5,766 bases of DNA from Bacteroidales bacterium (GCA_900769035.1 CAAGFD010000074.1:1-5766), one strand, 5' to 3'; positions 1-5,766 are shown, counted from the first letter of the stretch. The notes: generated by a model not told the origin, from the letters alone. Translations and numbers: made by a program.

Positions 1-8
1 CAAAGGTA
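1..8 (-). promoter_or_regulatory. Bacteroidota -7 promoter box facing left
   Basis: Read on the minus strand, this is TACCTTTG, an exact match to the Bacteroidota -7 consensus TAnnTTTG. A TTG lies 14 bases upstream (plus-strand 23-25), which is shorter than the usual spacing of about 19-21. At the usual spacing only a weak TTTTAC-like element is present. If real, it drives a gene to the left of the window, divergent from der. That gene cannot be seen, so the call rests on the box alone. Confidence 0.4.
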
Positions 9-50
9 CGATTTTTTTTTTACAATGGTAAAATTCATTATATATTGTTG

Positions 51-75
51 AGAGTAGCATTAAAAATATTACTCT
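51..75. repeat. Imperfect inverted repeat between the divergent promoters
   Basis: AGAGTA (51-56) is perfectly complementary to TACTCT (70-75). The inner bases continue with one G-T wobble, one mismatch and ATT/AAT (59-61 with 65-67). It is not followed by a T-run, so it does not look like a terminator. It sits just upstream of the -33 region of the der promoter and between the two outward-facing -7 boxes, where an operator would be expected. No known regulator motif is recognised, and a chance AT-rich hairpin is possible. Confidence 0.3.
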
Positions 76-76
76 G

Positions 77-108
77 TTTATGTTGTTAAAAAATTTTTTG
101 TACCTTTG
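77..108 (+). promoter_or_regulatory. Probable promoter of the der transcription unit
   Basis: TACCTTTG at 101-108 matches the Bacteroidota -7 consensus TAnnTTTG exactly. Two candidate -33 elements are present: TTTA at 77-80 (20 bases upstream, good spacing but one mismatch to TTTG) and TTG at 83-85 (15 bases, short). Between them and the -7 box lies an A-run and T-run. Transcription would begin around 113-117 and give a leader of about 110 bases before der. The box is close to ideal, and position and orientation fit the operon that follows. Confidence 0.65.
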
Positions 109-124
109 CAATGGAATTTATTTA

Positions 125-181
125 ATGTTTAACAAAGGGTTACTTTTCCGCTTCATGCATTATGCTGTGGTTACGGGGTAG
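125..181 (+). CDS. Possible 18-codon leader peptide ORF upstream of der
   Basis: ATG at 125 opens an ORF encoding MFNKGLLFRFMHYAVVTG and ending in TAG at 179-181. It lies wholly inside the predicted leader and overlaps both 5' arms (137-143 and 169-174) that can pair with GTAACCC at 199-205. That is the geometry of a translation-sensed leader. Its ATG shares a base with the TAA of a four-codon ORF at 111-125 (TAATG). Against it: three Phe plus His and Tyr in 18 residues is only mild enrichment, so no amino acid is clearly sensed. An 18-codon ORF can also occur by chance, and no homologue is recognised. Confidence 0.22.
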   Translation: MFNKGLLFRFMHYAVVTG

Positions 182-216
182 TCTGAGAAGGTGAGTGTGT
201 AACCCGATTTTTTTTT
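137..216 (+). terminator. Terminator-like structure in the der leader (possible attenuator)
   Basis: GTAACCC at 199-205 is perfectly complementary to GGGTTAC at 137-143 (7 pairs). Its first six bases also pair with GGTTAC at 169-174, so two folds compete. A smaller hairpin at 148-170 (CCGC with GTGG, then CAT with ATG) is compatible with the first fold and excludes the second. After GTAACCC come GA and nine T (208-216), as in an intrinsic terminator. The T-run ends one base before an ATG at 217 and eight before the der ATG. The structure could attenuate der, terminate a small RNA of about 100 bases, or be a U-rich translation-initiation region with a chance stem. Confidence 0.42.
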
Positions 217-223
217 ATGAATA

Positions 224-1534
224 ATGAGTAATTTAGTAGCTATTGTAGGTCGCCCTAATGTGGGCAAGTCCACTCTTTTTAATCGTTTTACTAAAAGTCG
301 GCGCGCTATTGTTAATGAGGAGGCGGGTACTACGCGTGACCGTCAATACGGTCTGTGTGAATGGTGTGGTAAAGATTTTTCTATCGTTGATACCGGTGGT
401 TGGGTGGTTAACTCCGATGATATTTTTGAAGAAGAGATAAATCGCCAAGTTGCCATCGCTATTGAAGAGGCTGATGTGATTTTATTTGTCGTTGACGTGC
501 TTAGTGGCATTACTGATTTGGACCTTCATGTGGCAAAAATCCTTCGTGCTTCAAAAAAGAATATTGTCCTCGTCGCCAATAAAGTCGATACTTTCGACCT
601 TCAATATCAAGCCGCGGAATTTTATTCTTTAGGTCTCGGCGATCCGTTTATTTTTTCTGCAGTTAATGGTCTTGGTTCCGGTGAGTTACTCGACCATTTG
701 GTTACTTTTTTGCCGGATAATGACACTCTTCTTGAGGAAAATCTTCCTCGTTTTGCCGTTGTTGGTCGCCCTAATGCCGGCAAATCCTCTATTATTAATG
801 CCTTTATCGGAGAAGACCGTCATATCGTTACCGATATTGCAGGCACTACCCGCGATTCTATTTATGCCCGTTATAACAAATTCGGTATGGATTTTTATCT
901 CGTAGATACTGCCGGTATCCGTAAAAAAGCCAAAGTTAACGAGGATATAGAGTATTATTCCGTTATCCGTGCTATCCGTGCTATAGAAAATTCTGATGTC
1001 TGTATATTGATGATTGATGCCACCCGTGGTATTGAAAGTCAAGACCTTAATATATTCTCTCTGATTCAGAAAAATAGAAAGGGCTTGGTGGTTTGCGTTA
1101 ATAAATGGGACCTTGTCGAGAGTAAAACGTCAAAAGATATTAAGCGTTATGAAACTGCCATTCGTGAACGCCTGGCTCCGTTTACCGATTTCCCGATTAT
1201 CTTTACTTCGGCTATATCTAAACAACGTATTTTTAAGGTTGTGGAGACGGCAATGGAGGTTTATCAAAATAAAAAACGTAAAATCTCTACTGCAAAACTT
1301 AATGAATTTTTCTTGCCTCTCATAGAGAATTATCCTCCTCCTGCATATAAGGGTAAGTACATAAAAATCAAATACGTATCGCAGCTGCCTGATACCCAAG
1401 TGCCTACTTTTGTTTTCTTCGCAAATTTACCTCAATATATAAAGCAACCTTATATGCGCTTTTTAGAGAATAAATTACGAGAAAATTGGGAGTTTACGGG
1501 TACTCCTATTTTGCTGTTCCCGCGCCAGAAATAA
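224..1534 (+). CDS. der: Ribosome-assembly GTPase Der (EngA)
   Basis: Der is an essential cytoplasmic GTPase with two tandem G domains that acts in maturation of the 50S ribosomal subunit. The 436 residues match the usual family length. G domain 1 shows G1 GRPNVGKST (9-17), G2-region GTTRD (35-39), G3 DTGG (56-59), G4 NKVD (119-122) and G5 SAVNG (145-149). G domain 2 shows GRPNAGKSS (181-189), DTAG (228-231), NKWD (293-296) and SAI (329-331). A KH-like RNA-binding domain fills about 350-436 and ends in the typical G-x-PI...PRQK pattern. All nucleotide-binding residues are intact. ATG 224 is chosen because it gives the family N-terminus MSNLVAIVGRPN. The ATG at 217 is out of frame and closes after four codons. 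No Shine-Dalgarno is seen; a T-run precedes the start. It is the first gene of a likely operon, with cstA 20 bases downstream. Confidence 0.97.
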   Translation: MSNLVAIVGRPNVGKSTLFNRFTKSRRAIVNEEAGTTRDRQYGLCEWCGKDFSIVDTGGWVVNSDDIFEEEINRQVAIAIEEADVILFVVDVLSGITDLDLHVAKILRASKKNIVLVANKVDTFDLQYQAAEFYSLGLGDPFIFSAVNGLGSGELLDHLVTFLPDNDTLLEENLPRFAVVGRPNAGKSSIINAFIGEDRHIVTDIAGTTRDSIYARYNKFGMDFYLVDTAGIRKKAKVNEDIEYYSVIRAIRAIENSDVCILMIDATRGIESQDLNIFSLIQKNRKGLVVCVNKWDLVESKTSKDIKRYETAIRERLAPFTDFPIIFTSAISKQRIFKVVETAMEVYQNKKRKISTAKLNEFFLPLIENYPPPAYKGKYIKIKYVSQLPDTQVPTFVFFANLPQYIKQPYMRFLENKLRENWEFTGTPILLFPRQK

Positions 1535-1554
1535 TCTTTAAATAATATATCATT

Positions 1555-2994
1555 ATGGTTTCTTTTATAGTATCAATAATACTGCTTATATTAGGCTATG
1601 TTTTTTACGGTCGTTTCGTGGCTAAAGTTTTTGGAGTTGATTCGAGCCGTGTTACTCCGGCAATAGCTTCTGCTAACGGGGTTGATTATGTGCCAATGCC
1701 GGCATGGAAAGTTTTTCTTATTCAGTTTTTGAATATCGCCGGGTTAGGTCCTATTTTTGGTGCTATAATGGGGGCTATGTATGGTCCTGCAGCTTTTTTG
1801 TGGATAGTGTTCGGCTCTATCTTTGGCGGTGCCGTTCACGATTATCTTTCCGGTATGCTCTCTTTGCGCCGTAATGGAGCTTCTTTGCCGGAGATAATTG
1901 GTGAAGAACTCGGTAATGTTGTCAAGCAATTTATGAGGGTATTTGCCTTGATTCTTATGTCGCTTGTGGGTGCCGTATTTGTGAGCGGTCCTGCCGGATT
2001 GCTTCACGGTATGGTTACTTCTATGTCGACAACTGCTTGGATTATAATTATCTTTGCTTATTATATTCTCGCTACTTTATTGCCAATAGATAAGTTGATA
2101 GGCAAGATATATCCTATTTTTGGTTTTGCACTTCTATTTATGGCTGTTGGTATTTTGGCTGCCCTTTTTGTTAATAACGCTCCAATACCTGAAATTACTG
2201 ACGGTCTTTCCAGTCAACATCCTAAGGGGTATCCTATCTTTCCTATGCTTTTTGTCTCTATTGCTTGTGGTGCAGTATCCGGTTTTCATGCCACTCAGTC
2301 GCCAATGATGGCGCGTTGCTTGAAAAATGAGAAGTGGGGTAGACCCTGTTTTTATGGTGCCATGATAGCAGAGGGTATTGTTGCTCTTGTTTGGGCTGCG
2401 GCGGCTTCTTCTTATTTTGGCTCTGTCGGTGGTCTTCAAAATTTTGTAGCTTCGCTCCCTCCTACTGCTAATGCGGCAGCCGAAGTGGTAAATCTCATCT
2501 CTCGCGATTGGCTCGGTAAAGTAGGTGGTTTGCTCGCTGTGCTCGGCGTTGTTGCAGCTCCTATTACTTCCGGCGATACCGCTTTCCGTTCCGCTCGTCT
2601 TATCGCTGCCGATTTCCTTAAAATAGATCAAACACCTATCGTTAAGCGTCTGCTTGTGTCGGTGCCTATTTTTGTCATCGCTTTCCTTATATTGCAAATT
2701 AATTTCGATATAATTTGGCGTTATTTCGCATGGTCGAATCAAACGTTGTCGGTATTTACTTTCTGGGCACTTACTGTCTACCTCTTTAAAGAGAAAAGGT
2801 GCTATTGGATTACTCTTATCCCGGCATTGTTTATGACGGCTGTTTGCTCTTCGTATATCTTGGTGGCTCCTAATCCCGAAGGCTTCGGTCTACCTATTTT
2901 CGTAGGCTATATCTTTGCTGCCGCCGTTTGCGTCTTGTTCAGCATCTTATTCGTCTTGTTTGCTCGTAAGTGGAAGAGAAATAATGCATTATAA
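1555..2994 (+). CDS. cstA: CstA-family carbon starvation protein (short form), membrane transporter
   Basis: This is an inner-membrane transporter of the CstA family. In enterobacteria, family members (CstA, BtsT) have been linked to peptide and pyruvate uptake; the substrate here is unknown. The 479 residues are far fewer than the roughly 700 of E. coli CstA, but a short form of this size is, to my knowledge, normal in Bacteroidota, so it is not a truncation. I count about 13 hydrophobic segments, starting with 2-20 and ending near 447-472 before a basic tail (ARKWKRNN). Family-like motifs are the AGLGPIFGA loop near 60, HDYLSG (95-100) followed by SLRRNGASLPE, GFHATQSP (243-250), and TSGDTAFRSAR (about 338-348). 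ATG 1555 places the first membrane helix at the N-terminus. The gene lies 20 bases after der with no terminator between. Its TAA overlaps the helicase ATG by one base, suggesting coupled translation. Confidence 0.92.
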   Translation: MVSFIVSIILLILGYVFYGRFVAKVFGVDSSRVTPAIASANGVDYVPMPAWKVFLIQFLNIAGLGPIFGAIMGAMYGPAAFLWIVFGSIFGGAVHDYLSGMLSLRRNGASLPEIIGEELGNVVKQFMRVFALILMSLVGAVFVSGPAGLLHGMVTSMSTTAWIIIIFAYYILATLLPIDKLIGKIYPIFGFALLFMAVGILAALFVNNAPIPEITDGLSSQHPKGYPIFPMLFVSIACGAVSGFHATQSPMMARCLKNEKWGRPCFYGAMIAEGIVALVWAAAASSYFGSVGGLQNFVASLPPTANAAAEVVNLISRDWLGKVGGLLAVLGVVAAPITSGDTAFRSARLIAADFLKIDQTPIVKRLLVSVPIFVIAFLILQINFDIIWRYFAWSNQTLSVFTFWALTVYLFKEKRCYWITLIPALFMTAVCSSYILVAPNPEGFGLPIFVGYIFAAAVCVLFSILFVLFARKWKRNNAL

Positions 2995-5084
2995 TGAGTG
3001 TATATGATTTTGCCAAGGATATTATTCTGAATACCGATACTACGTTGTTTATAACGGGACGTGCCGGTACAGGCAAAACTACGCTCCTTAGATATGTGGC
3101 GGAAACGTCAAAAAAAAATATTGCCGTCGTCGCTCCCACCGGTATCGCGGCTATTAATGCCGGTGGTGTTACTATCCACTCCTTTTTCAAACTCCCTTTT
3201 ACCCCTTTTATCCCGTCGGTCTTGGAGGCTAAAAAACTCATTGCCGGGCAGAAGATGAGGATGGAATTTCAAAAGGTAATTCGTAACGTAGATATGATTA
3301 TTGTCGATGAGGTGTCGATGCTTCGTGCCGACTTGCTCGATGCTATCGATGTGGTACTCAGACATTATCGTAATTCCCAATTGCCTTTTGGTGGCGTGCA
3401 AATGGTATTCTTCGGCGATTTGTATCAGTTGCCTCCCGTTTGCGTGAATGAAGAGTGGGTTATCCTCAAAGATTATTATGCCACTCCTTTCTTTTTCAGT
3501 GCCAAGGTTTTTGATAATATAGAGGTTGTCTGCCTCGAGCTAGATAAAATTTTCCGTCAGAATGATGCCGATTTTGTGAAAATATTAAATCAGGTGCGTG
3601 ATAATAATATCACAAAAGAGAATATCGATTTGCTTAATTCTCGTTATATACCCGATTTCGATTTGGAACGAAATTCCGATTATGTTGTACTCACTACTCA
3701 TAATGCCGTTTCTGACGATATTAATGAGTCGCGCCTTATTGATATCGACTCTAAAGTTGTAGTTTTTGACGCCGTAATACAAGGCGATTTCCCTGAATAT
3801 CTTTTTCCCGTTGAGAGGCAGGTGGTGCTTAAAGTCGGAGCGCGTGTGATGTTTACTGCCAACGACCACCTTAATGCGCCGCGACTGTTCTATAACGGTA
3901 AAATGGGTACTGTAGTTGATTTGAAAGATAATCAGGTGTACGTTACTTGTGATGGCGAGGATGAGCCGATTTTAGTTCCTCTCGAAGTTTGGGAGAATAA
4001 TTCTTTTGTCTATGACAAAAAAGAAAATTCTGTTGAAGTGAAAGTAATAGGCACCTTTATGCAGTTGCCCCTCCGTCTTGCTTGGGCTATTACTATTCAT
4101 AAAAGTCAGGGACTTACGTTTAATAAAGTGGCTATTGATGCCGTAAATAGCTTTACTTCCGGTCAGGTATATGTTGCTCTTTCTCGCTGTACATCTCTCG
4201 ATGGAATAGTGCTTTTGTCGCCTATTAGCTACAATTCCATTATGGTAGATTCTCGTATAAAGCGTTTCTCTAAGAATAATTATAAGAATGAAATTCTGCC
4301 GGAATTGATTATAATCAAAAAGCGTAATACGTTGTGTAATATGCTTATAAATCTGTTTTCTTTTAACTCTTTGGAGGCGGTAACTAAAGATTTGCAAGAT
4401 TATGTTTTGCTCTATCGTGCTGATTTCTCGGAGAGCACACCCGATGTTCTTGATTCTCTGATGTGTAGAGTAGCTGAGGTAAAAGATGTCGGTAGCCGTT
4501 TTGCCATTCAGCTAAAGAAAATTTCCGATTCCGACAACCATCCCTTGTTGGTAAGTAGAGTCAATGACGCAAAGGTCTATTTCTTGCAAAAGTTGGAAGA
4601 GATGGAAAAAGCTATTGACGTTACCGACGTGTCTACAAAAAAGAAGGATAGAGCCAATAAGTTTTCAAAATATTTGAATGAGGTAAATCGATATCTTCAA
4701 GAAGCACTTTTCTTCCTTAAAAATATGGATGACGAGGTTTCGGTAGAACAGTTTTTTGTGTTGCGTCATCAATTTACTGTCGATAAAGTTGATTATAAAG
4801 TCTATGTAGAGGAAAAAGAAGATGCTCCGGCAGAACCTGAAGATTCAGAAAATACAATGCTTATTTTCAGTGAGTTAATTGTTTGGAGAAATGCTCTGGC
4901 TCAGGAGTTGGGAATACCGGCGTATTTGATTTTTAAAAAAGAAACACTGCTGGAAATGGCAAGGCGCATTCCGGATTCAGTAGATATGTTGCTCAAAATC
5001 AAAGGAGTAGGTAAAGTAAAAGCAAAAAAGTACGGCGAGGAATGCATCAATATTATTCAAACATTTAACAATACATTGATTTGA
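2994..5084 (+). CDS. PIF1-like superfamily 1B DNA helicase with C-terminal HRDC domain
   Basis: Predicted 5'-3' ATP-dependent DNA helicase of 696 residues, acting on DNA in the cytoplasm. Motifs are in order. Walker A is GRAGTGKTT (22-30) and motif Ia is APTGIAAINAGG (47-58). Walker B is VDEVSM (104-109), and motif III is GDLYQLPPV (141-149). A small beta-rich region follows (VGARVM 281-286, NGKMGTVV 301-308), then motif V TIHKSQGLTF (367-376) and motif VI VYVALSR (392-398) with the arginine finger R398. Residues about 440-615 are a mostly helical stretch I cannot assign. Residues 620-694 form an HRDC domain (WRN 631-633, then PAYLIF and IKGVGKVKAKKYG), a nucleic-acid-binding module known from RecQ helicases. 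All ATPase residues are present. The start ATG shares its A with the cstA stop (TAATG), and it puts Walker A at the expected distance from the N-terminus. The exact cellular role (repair, replication, recombination) is not shown by the sequence. Confidence 0.93.
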   Translation: MSVYDFAKDIILNTDTTLFITGRAGTGKTTLLRYVAETSKKNIAVVAPTGIAAINAGGVTIHSFFKLPFTPFIPSVLEAKKLIAGQKMRMEFQKVIRNVDMIIVDEVSMLRADLLDAIDVVLRHYRNSQLPFGGVQMVFFGDLYQLPPVCVNEEWVILKDYYATPFFFSAKVFDNIEVVCLELDKIFRQNDADFVKILNQVRDNNITKENIDLLNSRYIPDFDLERNSDYVVLTTHNAVSDDINESRLIDIDSKVVVFDAVIQGDFPEYLFPVERQVVLKVGARVMFTANDHLNAPRLFYNGKMGTVVDLKDNQVYVTCDGEDEPILVPLEVWENNSFVYDKKENSVEVKVIGTFMQLPLRLAWAITIHKSQGLTFNKVAIDAVNSFTSGQVYVALSRCTSLDGIVLLSPISYNSIMVDSRIKRFSKNNYKNEILPELIIIKKRNTLCNMLINLFSFNSLEAVTKDLQDYVLLYRADFSESTPDVLDSLMCRVAEVKDVGSRFAIQLKKISDSDNHPLLVSRVNDAKVYFLQKLEEMEKAIDVTDVSTKKKDRANKFSKYLNEVNRYLQEALFFLKNMDDEVSVEQFFVLRHQFTVDKVDYKVYVEEKEDAPAEPEDSENTMLIFSELIVWRNALAQELGIPAYLIFKKETLLEMARRIPDSVDMLLKIKGVGKVKAKKYGEECINIIQTFNNTLI

Positions 5085-5107
5085 ATGAAAAAAATATATT
5101 AACTTTG
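5076..5107 (+). promoter_or_regulatory. Probable promoter of the charged-helix gene
   Basis: TAACTTTG at 5100-5107 matches the Bacteroidota -7 consensus TAnnTTTG. Upstream TTG at 5076-5078 lies 21 bases away, and TTTG at 5080-5083 lies 16 bases away; the first has the better spacing. The element overlaps the last codons and stop of the helicase gene, so the gene at 5158 can be transcribed separately from the der-cstA-helicase unit. Transcription would start near 5112-5116, giving a leader of about 45 bases. A perfect 8-base palindrome, CTTGCAAG (5111-5118), covers that start. Confidence 0.6.
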
Positions 5108-5157
5108 TATCTTGCAAGATTTTAATTTTACCAATTGAAAAATATCGTGTTTTAAAG

Positions 5158-5766
5158 ATGAAAAAAGACGTTAAGATAGCACTTATTATTAAGGATATCA
5201 ATGAATTGCAGATATTAACCAAAGGACTCAATGAGATGAATGACATCCCTGCTCAGTACCTTGATTTGGCAATAGTAAAGTCTCGTTCTTTGCTCGAAAA
5301 TCTGCAACAATTGGAAAATATATTACATAATGATTCCTCTGCCGATATCGATTTAGATGAAAAAAGATTAGCTGCAGAGAGAGAAGCCGCCGAGCGTGAA
5401 CGCCTTGAAGCTGAACGCCTTGAGCGTGAGCGTATCGAAGCAGAACATCGTGCCGAGGAAGCCCGCTTAGCAGAAGAGAAACGTCGTGCCGAAGAAGAGG
5501 CAAAAAGAGCGGAAGAGGCAAGAAAAGCCGAAGAAGCCCGCAAAGCTGCCGAAGAAGAGGCTCGCCGCTTGGAGGAACAACGTCGTGCTGAAGCTGAACG
5601 TGCCGAGCGAGAACGCCTTGAAGCAGAGCGTATTGAGCATGAACGTATCGAAGCGGAACGTCGTGCTCAGGAAGCCCGTAAAGCCGAAGAAGCCCGCTTG
5701 GCAGAAGAGAAACGTCGTGCCGAAGAAGAGGCAAAAAGAGCGGAAGAGGCAAGAAAAGCCGAAGAA
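5158..5766 (+). CDS. Partial: long charged alpha-helix (TolA-like E/R/K/A-rich) protein of unknown function
   Basis: The ORF is open from ATG 5158 to the window edge (203 codons, no stop), so the protein is incomplete at its C-terminus. Residues 1-58 (starting MKKDVKIALIIKDINELQ) form a moderately hydrophobic, probably helical segment with no signal peptide or membrane helix. An acidic linker (DSSADIDLDE, 59-68) leads into a Glu/Arg/Lys/Ala-rich tract from 69 on, with almost no proline, glycine or aromatic residues. Hydrophobic residues are sparse and often spaced by five rather than in heptads. This favours a stable single alpha-helix or a TolA-like rod over a classic coiled coil. The tract is built of tandem repeats (copy A residues 78-148, copy B from 149). 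ATG 5158 is the first ATG in this open frame downstream of the -7 box. Residues 1-58 match no family I can name. Resemblance to TolA or IF-2 linkers is compositional and does not assign function. Confidence 0.85.
   Translation, partial: MKKDVKIALIIKDINELQILTKGLNEMNDIPAQYLDLAIVKSRSLLENLQQLENILHNDSSADIDLDEKRLAAEREAAERERLEAERLERERIEAEHRAEEARLAEEKRRAEEEAKRAEEARKAEEARKAAEEEARRLEEQRRAEAERAERERLEAERIEHERIEAERRAQEARKAEEARLAEEKRRAEEEAKRAEEARKAEE
5389..5601 (+). repeat. Tandem coding repeat, copy A (213 bases, 71 codons)
   Basis: This unit starts at AERERLEAER (residue 78) and ends at EAER (residue 148), immediately before copy B. It shares 66 consecutive identical bases (5470-5535) with copy B (5701-5766). 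The rest aligns with scattered, often synonymous substitutions. Both boundaries are in frame, so repeat-number changes would keep the reading frame. Confidence 0.85.
5602..5766 (+). repeat. Tandem coding repeat, copy B (cut by the window edge)
   Basis: This copy begins AERERLEAERIEHERIEAER at residue 149, directly abutting copy A. Relative to copy A it has an 18-base in-frame insertion (six codons, RKAEEA) near 5673-5690, so the offset between copies grows from 213 to 231 bases. The final 66 bases of the window are identical to 5470-5535. The remainder of the unit, and any further copies, lie outside the window. Confidence 0.85.

Noticed and set aside
1..108. Invertible promoter segment like Bacteroides phase-variation switches
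   Set aside because: The only terminal repeats are the two 9-base promoter boxes themselves. No recombinase gene or longer inverted repeat is visible, and two outward promoters would not make a useful on/off switch.
162..194. Third mini-ORF in the der leader (ATG 162 to TGA 192-194)
   Set aside because: It is ten codons, has no start-site context, and overlaps the longer leader ORF in another frame. It is most simply chance.
175..207. TPP riboswitch, suggested by CGGGG...CTGAGA...ACCCGA ahead of der
   Set aside because: The CTGAGA word and flanking G- and C-runs resemble a thi box, but the conserved second half (the CTGATCTGGATAATGCC-like arm) is missing and der is not a thiamin gene.
2134..2742. 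202-codon minus-strand ORF inside cstA
   Set aside because: It is fully antisense to a well-conserved transporter gene. The translated protein is rich in charged and Ser/Thr/Arg residues with no recognisable motif, and no promoter or neighbour supports it.
1555..2994. cstA as a truncated pseudogene, because it is much shorter than E. coli CstA
   Set aside because: The frame is intact, family motifs run from start to end, and the protein closes with a membrane helix and a basic tail. About 480 residues is a normal form of this family in Bacteroidota.
5228..5752. Long minus-strand ORFs opposite the charged-helix gene (5228-5752 and 5253-5543)
   Set aside because: Both arise because the plus-strand repeat uses few codons and its complement lacks stops. 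Their products are low-complexity mirror images (Leu/Pro/His-rich or Ser/Arg-rich). The plus-strand frame has a promoter box and a non-repetitive N-terminus.

Overview
The window looks like a chromosomal segment of a Bacteroidota bacterium, most likely of the order Bacteroidales. Three things point that way. The Der protein carries the two-GTPase layout and N-terminal wording typical of Bacteroidales. Promoter-like boxes match the Bacteroidota -7 consensus TAnnTTTG, and no gene has a Shine-Dalgarno box ahead of its start. The short (479-residue) CstA and the PIF1-like helicase ending in an HRDC domain also fit forms that I associate with this group. Genus cannot be told from the sequence.

Layout. 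Positions 1-223 hold no conserved gene. They contain two outward-facing -7 boxes (minus strand 1-8, plus strand 101-108), an imperfect inverted repeat between them, and an approximately 110-base leader ahead of der. The leader has a possible 18-codon ORF and a GGGTTAC/GTAACCC stem followed by nine T, reaching almost to the der start. Next come three co-directional genes. They are der (ribosome-assembly GTPase, 224-1534), a cstA-family transporter gene (1555-2994) after a 20-base gap, and a PIF1/HRDC helicase gene (2994-5084) whose start shares one base with the cstA stop (TAATG). They probably form one transcription unit. Their functions (ribosome biogenesis, nutrient uptake, DNA unwinding) are not obviously linked.

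At 5100-5107 a further TAnnTTTG box sits just after the helicase stop. It precedes a fourth plus-strand gene, which starts at 5158 and runs off the window. That gene encodes a short helical N-terminal segment and then a very long E/R/K/A-rich helix built from near-identical tandem repeats of about 71 codons.

The core of the window is ordinary housekeeping and metabolic sequence. The parts most worth a second look are the der leader, which could be an attenuator or a small terminated RNA, and the recently duplicated charged-helix gene at the right edge. I see no convincing evidence of a new defence, mobile or CRISPR-like system.
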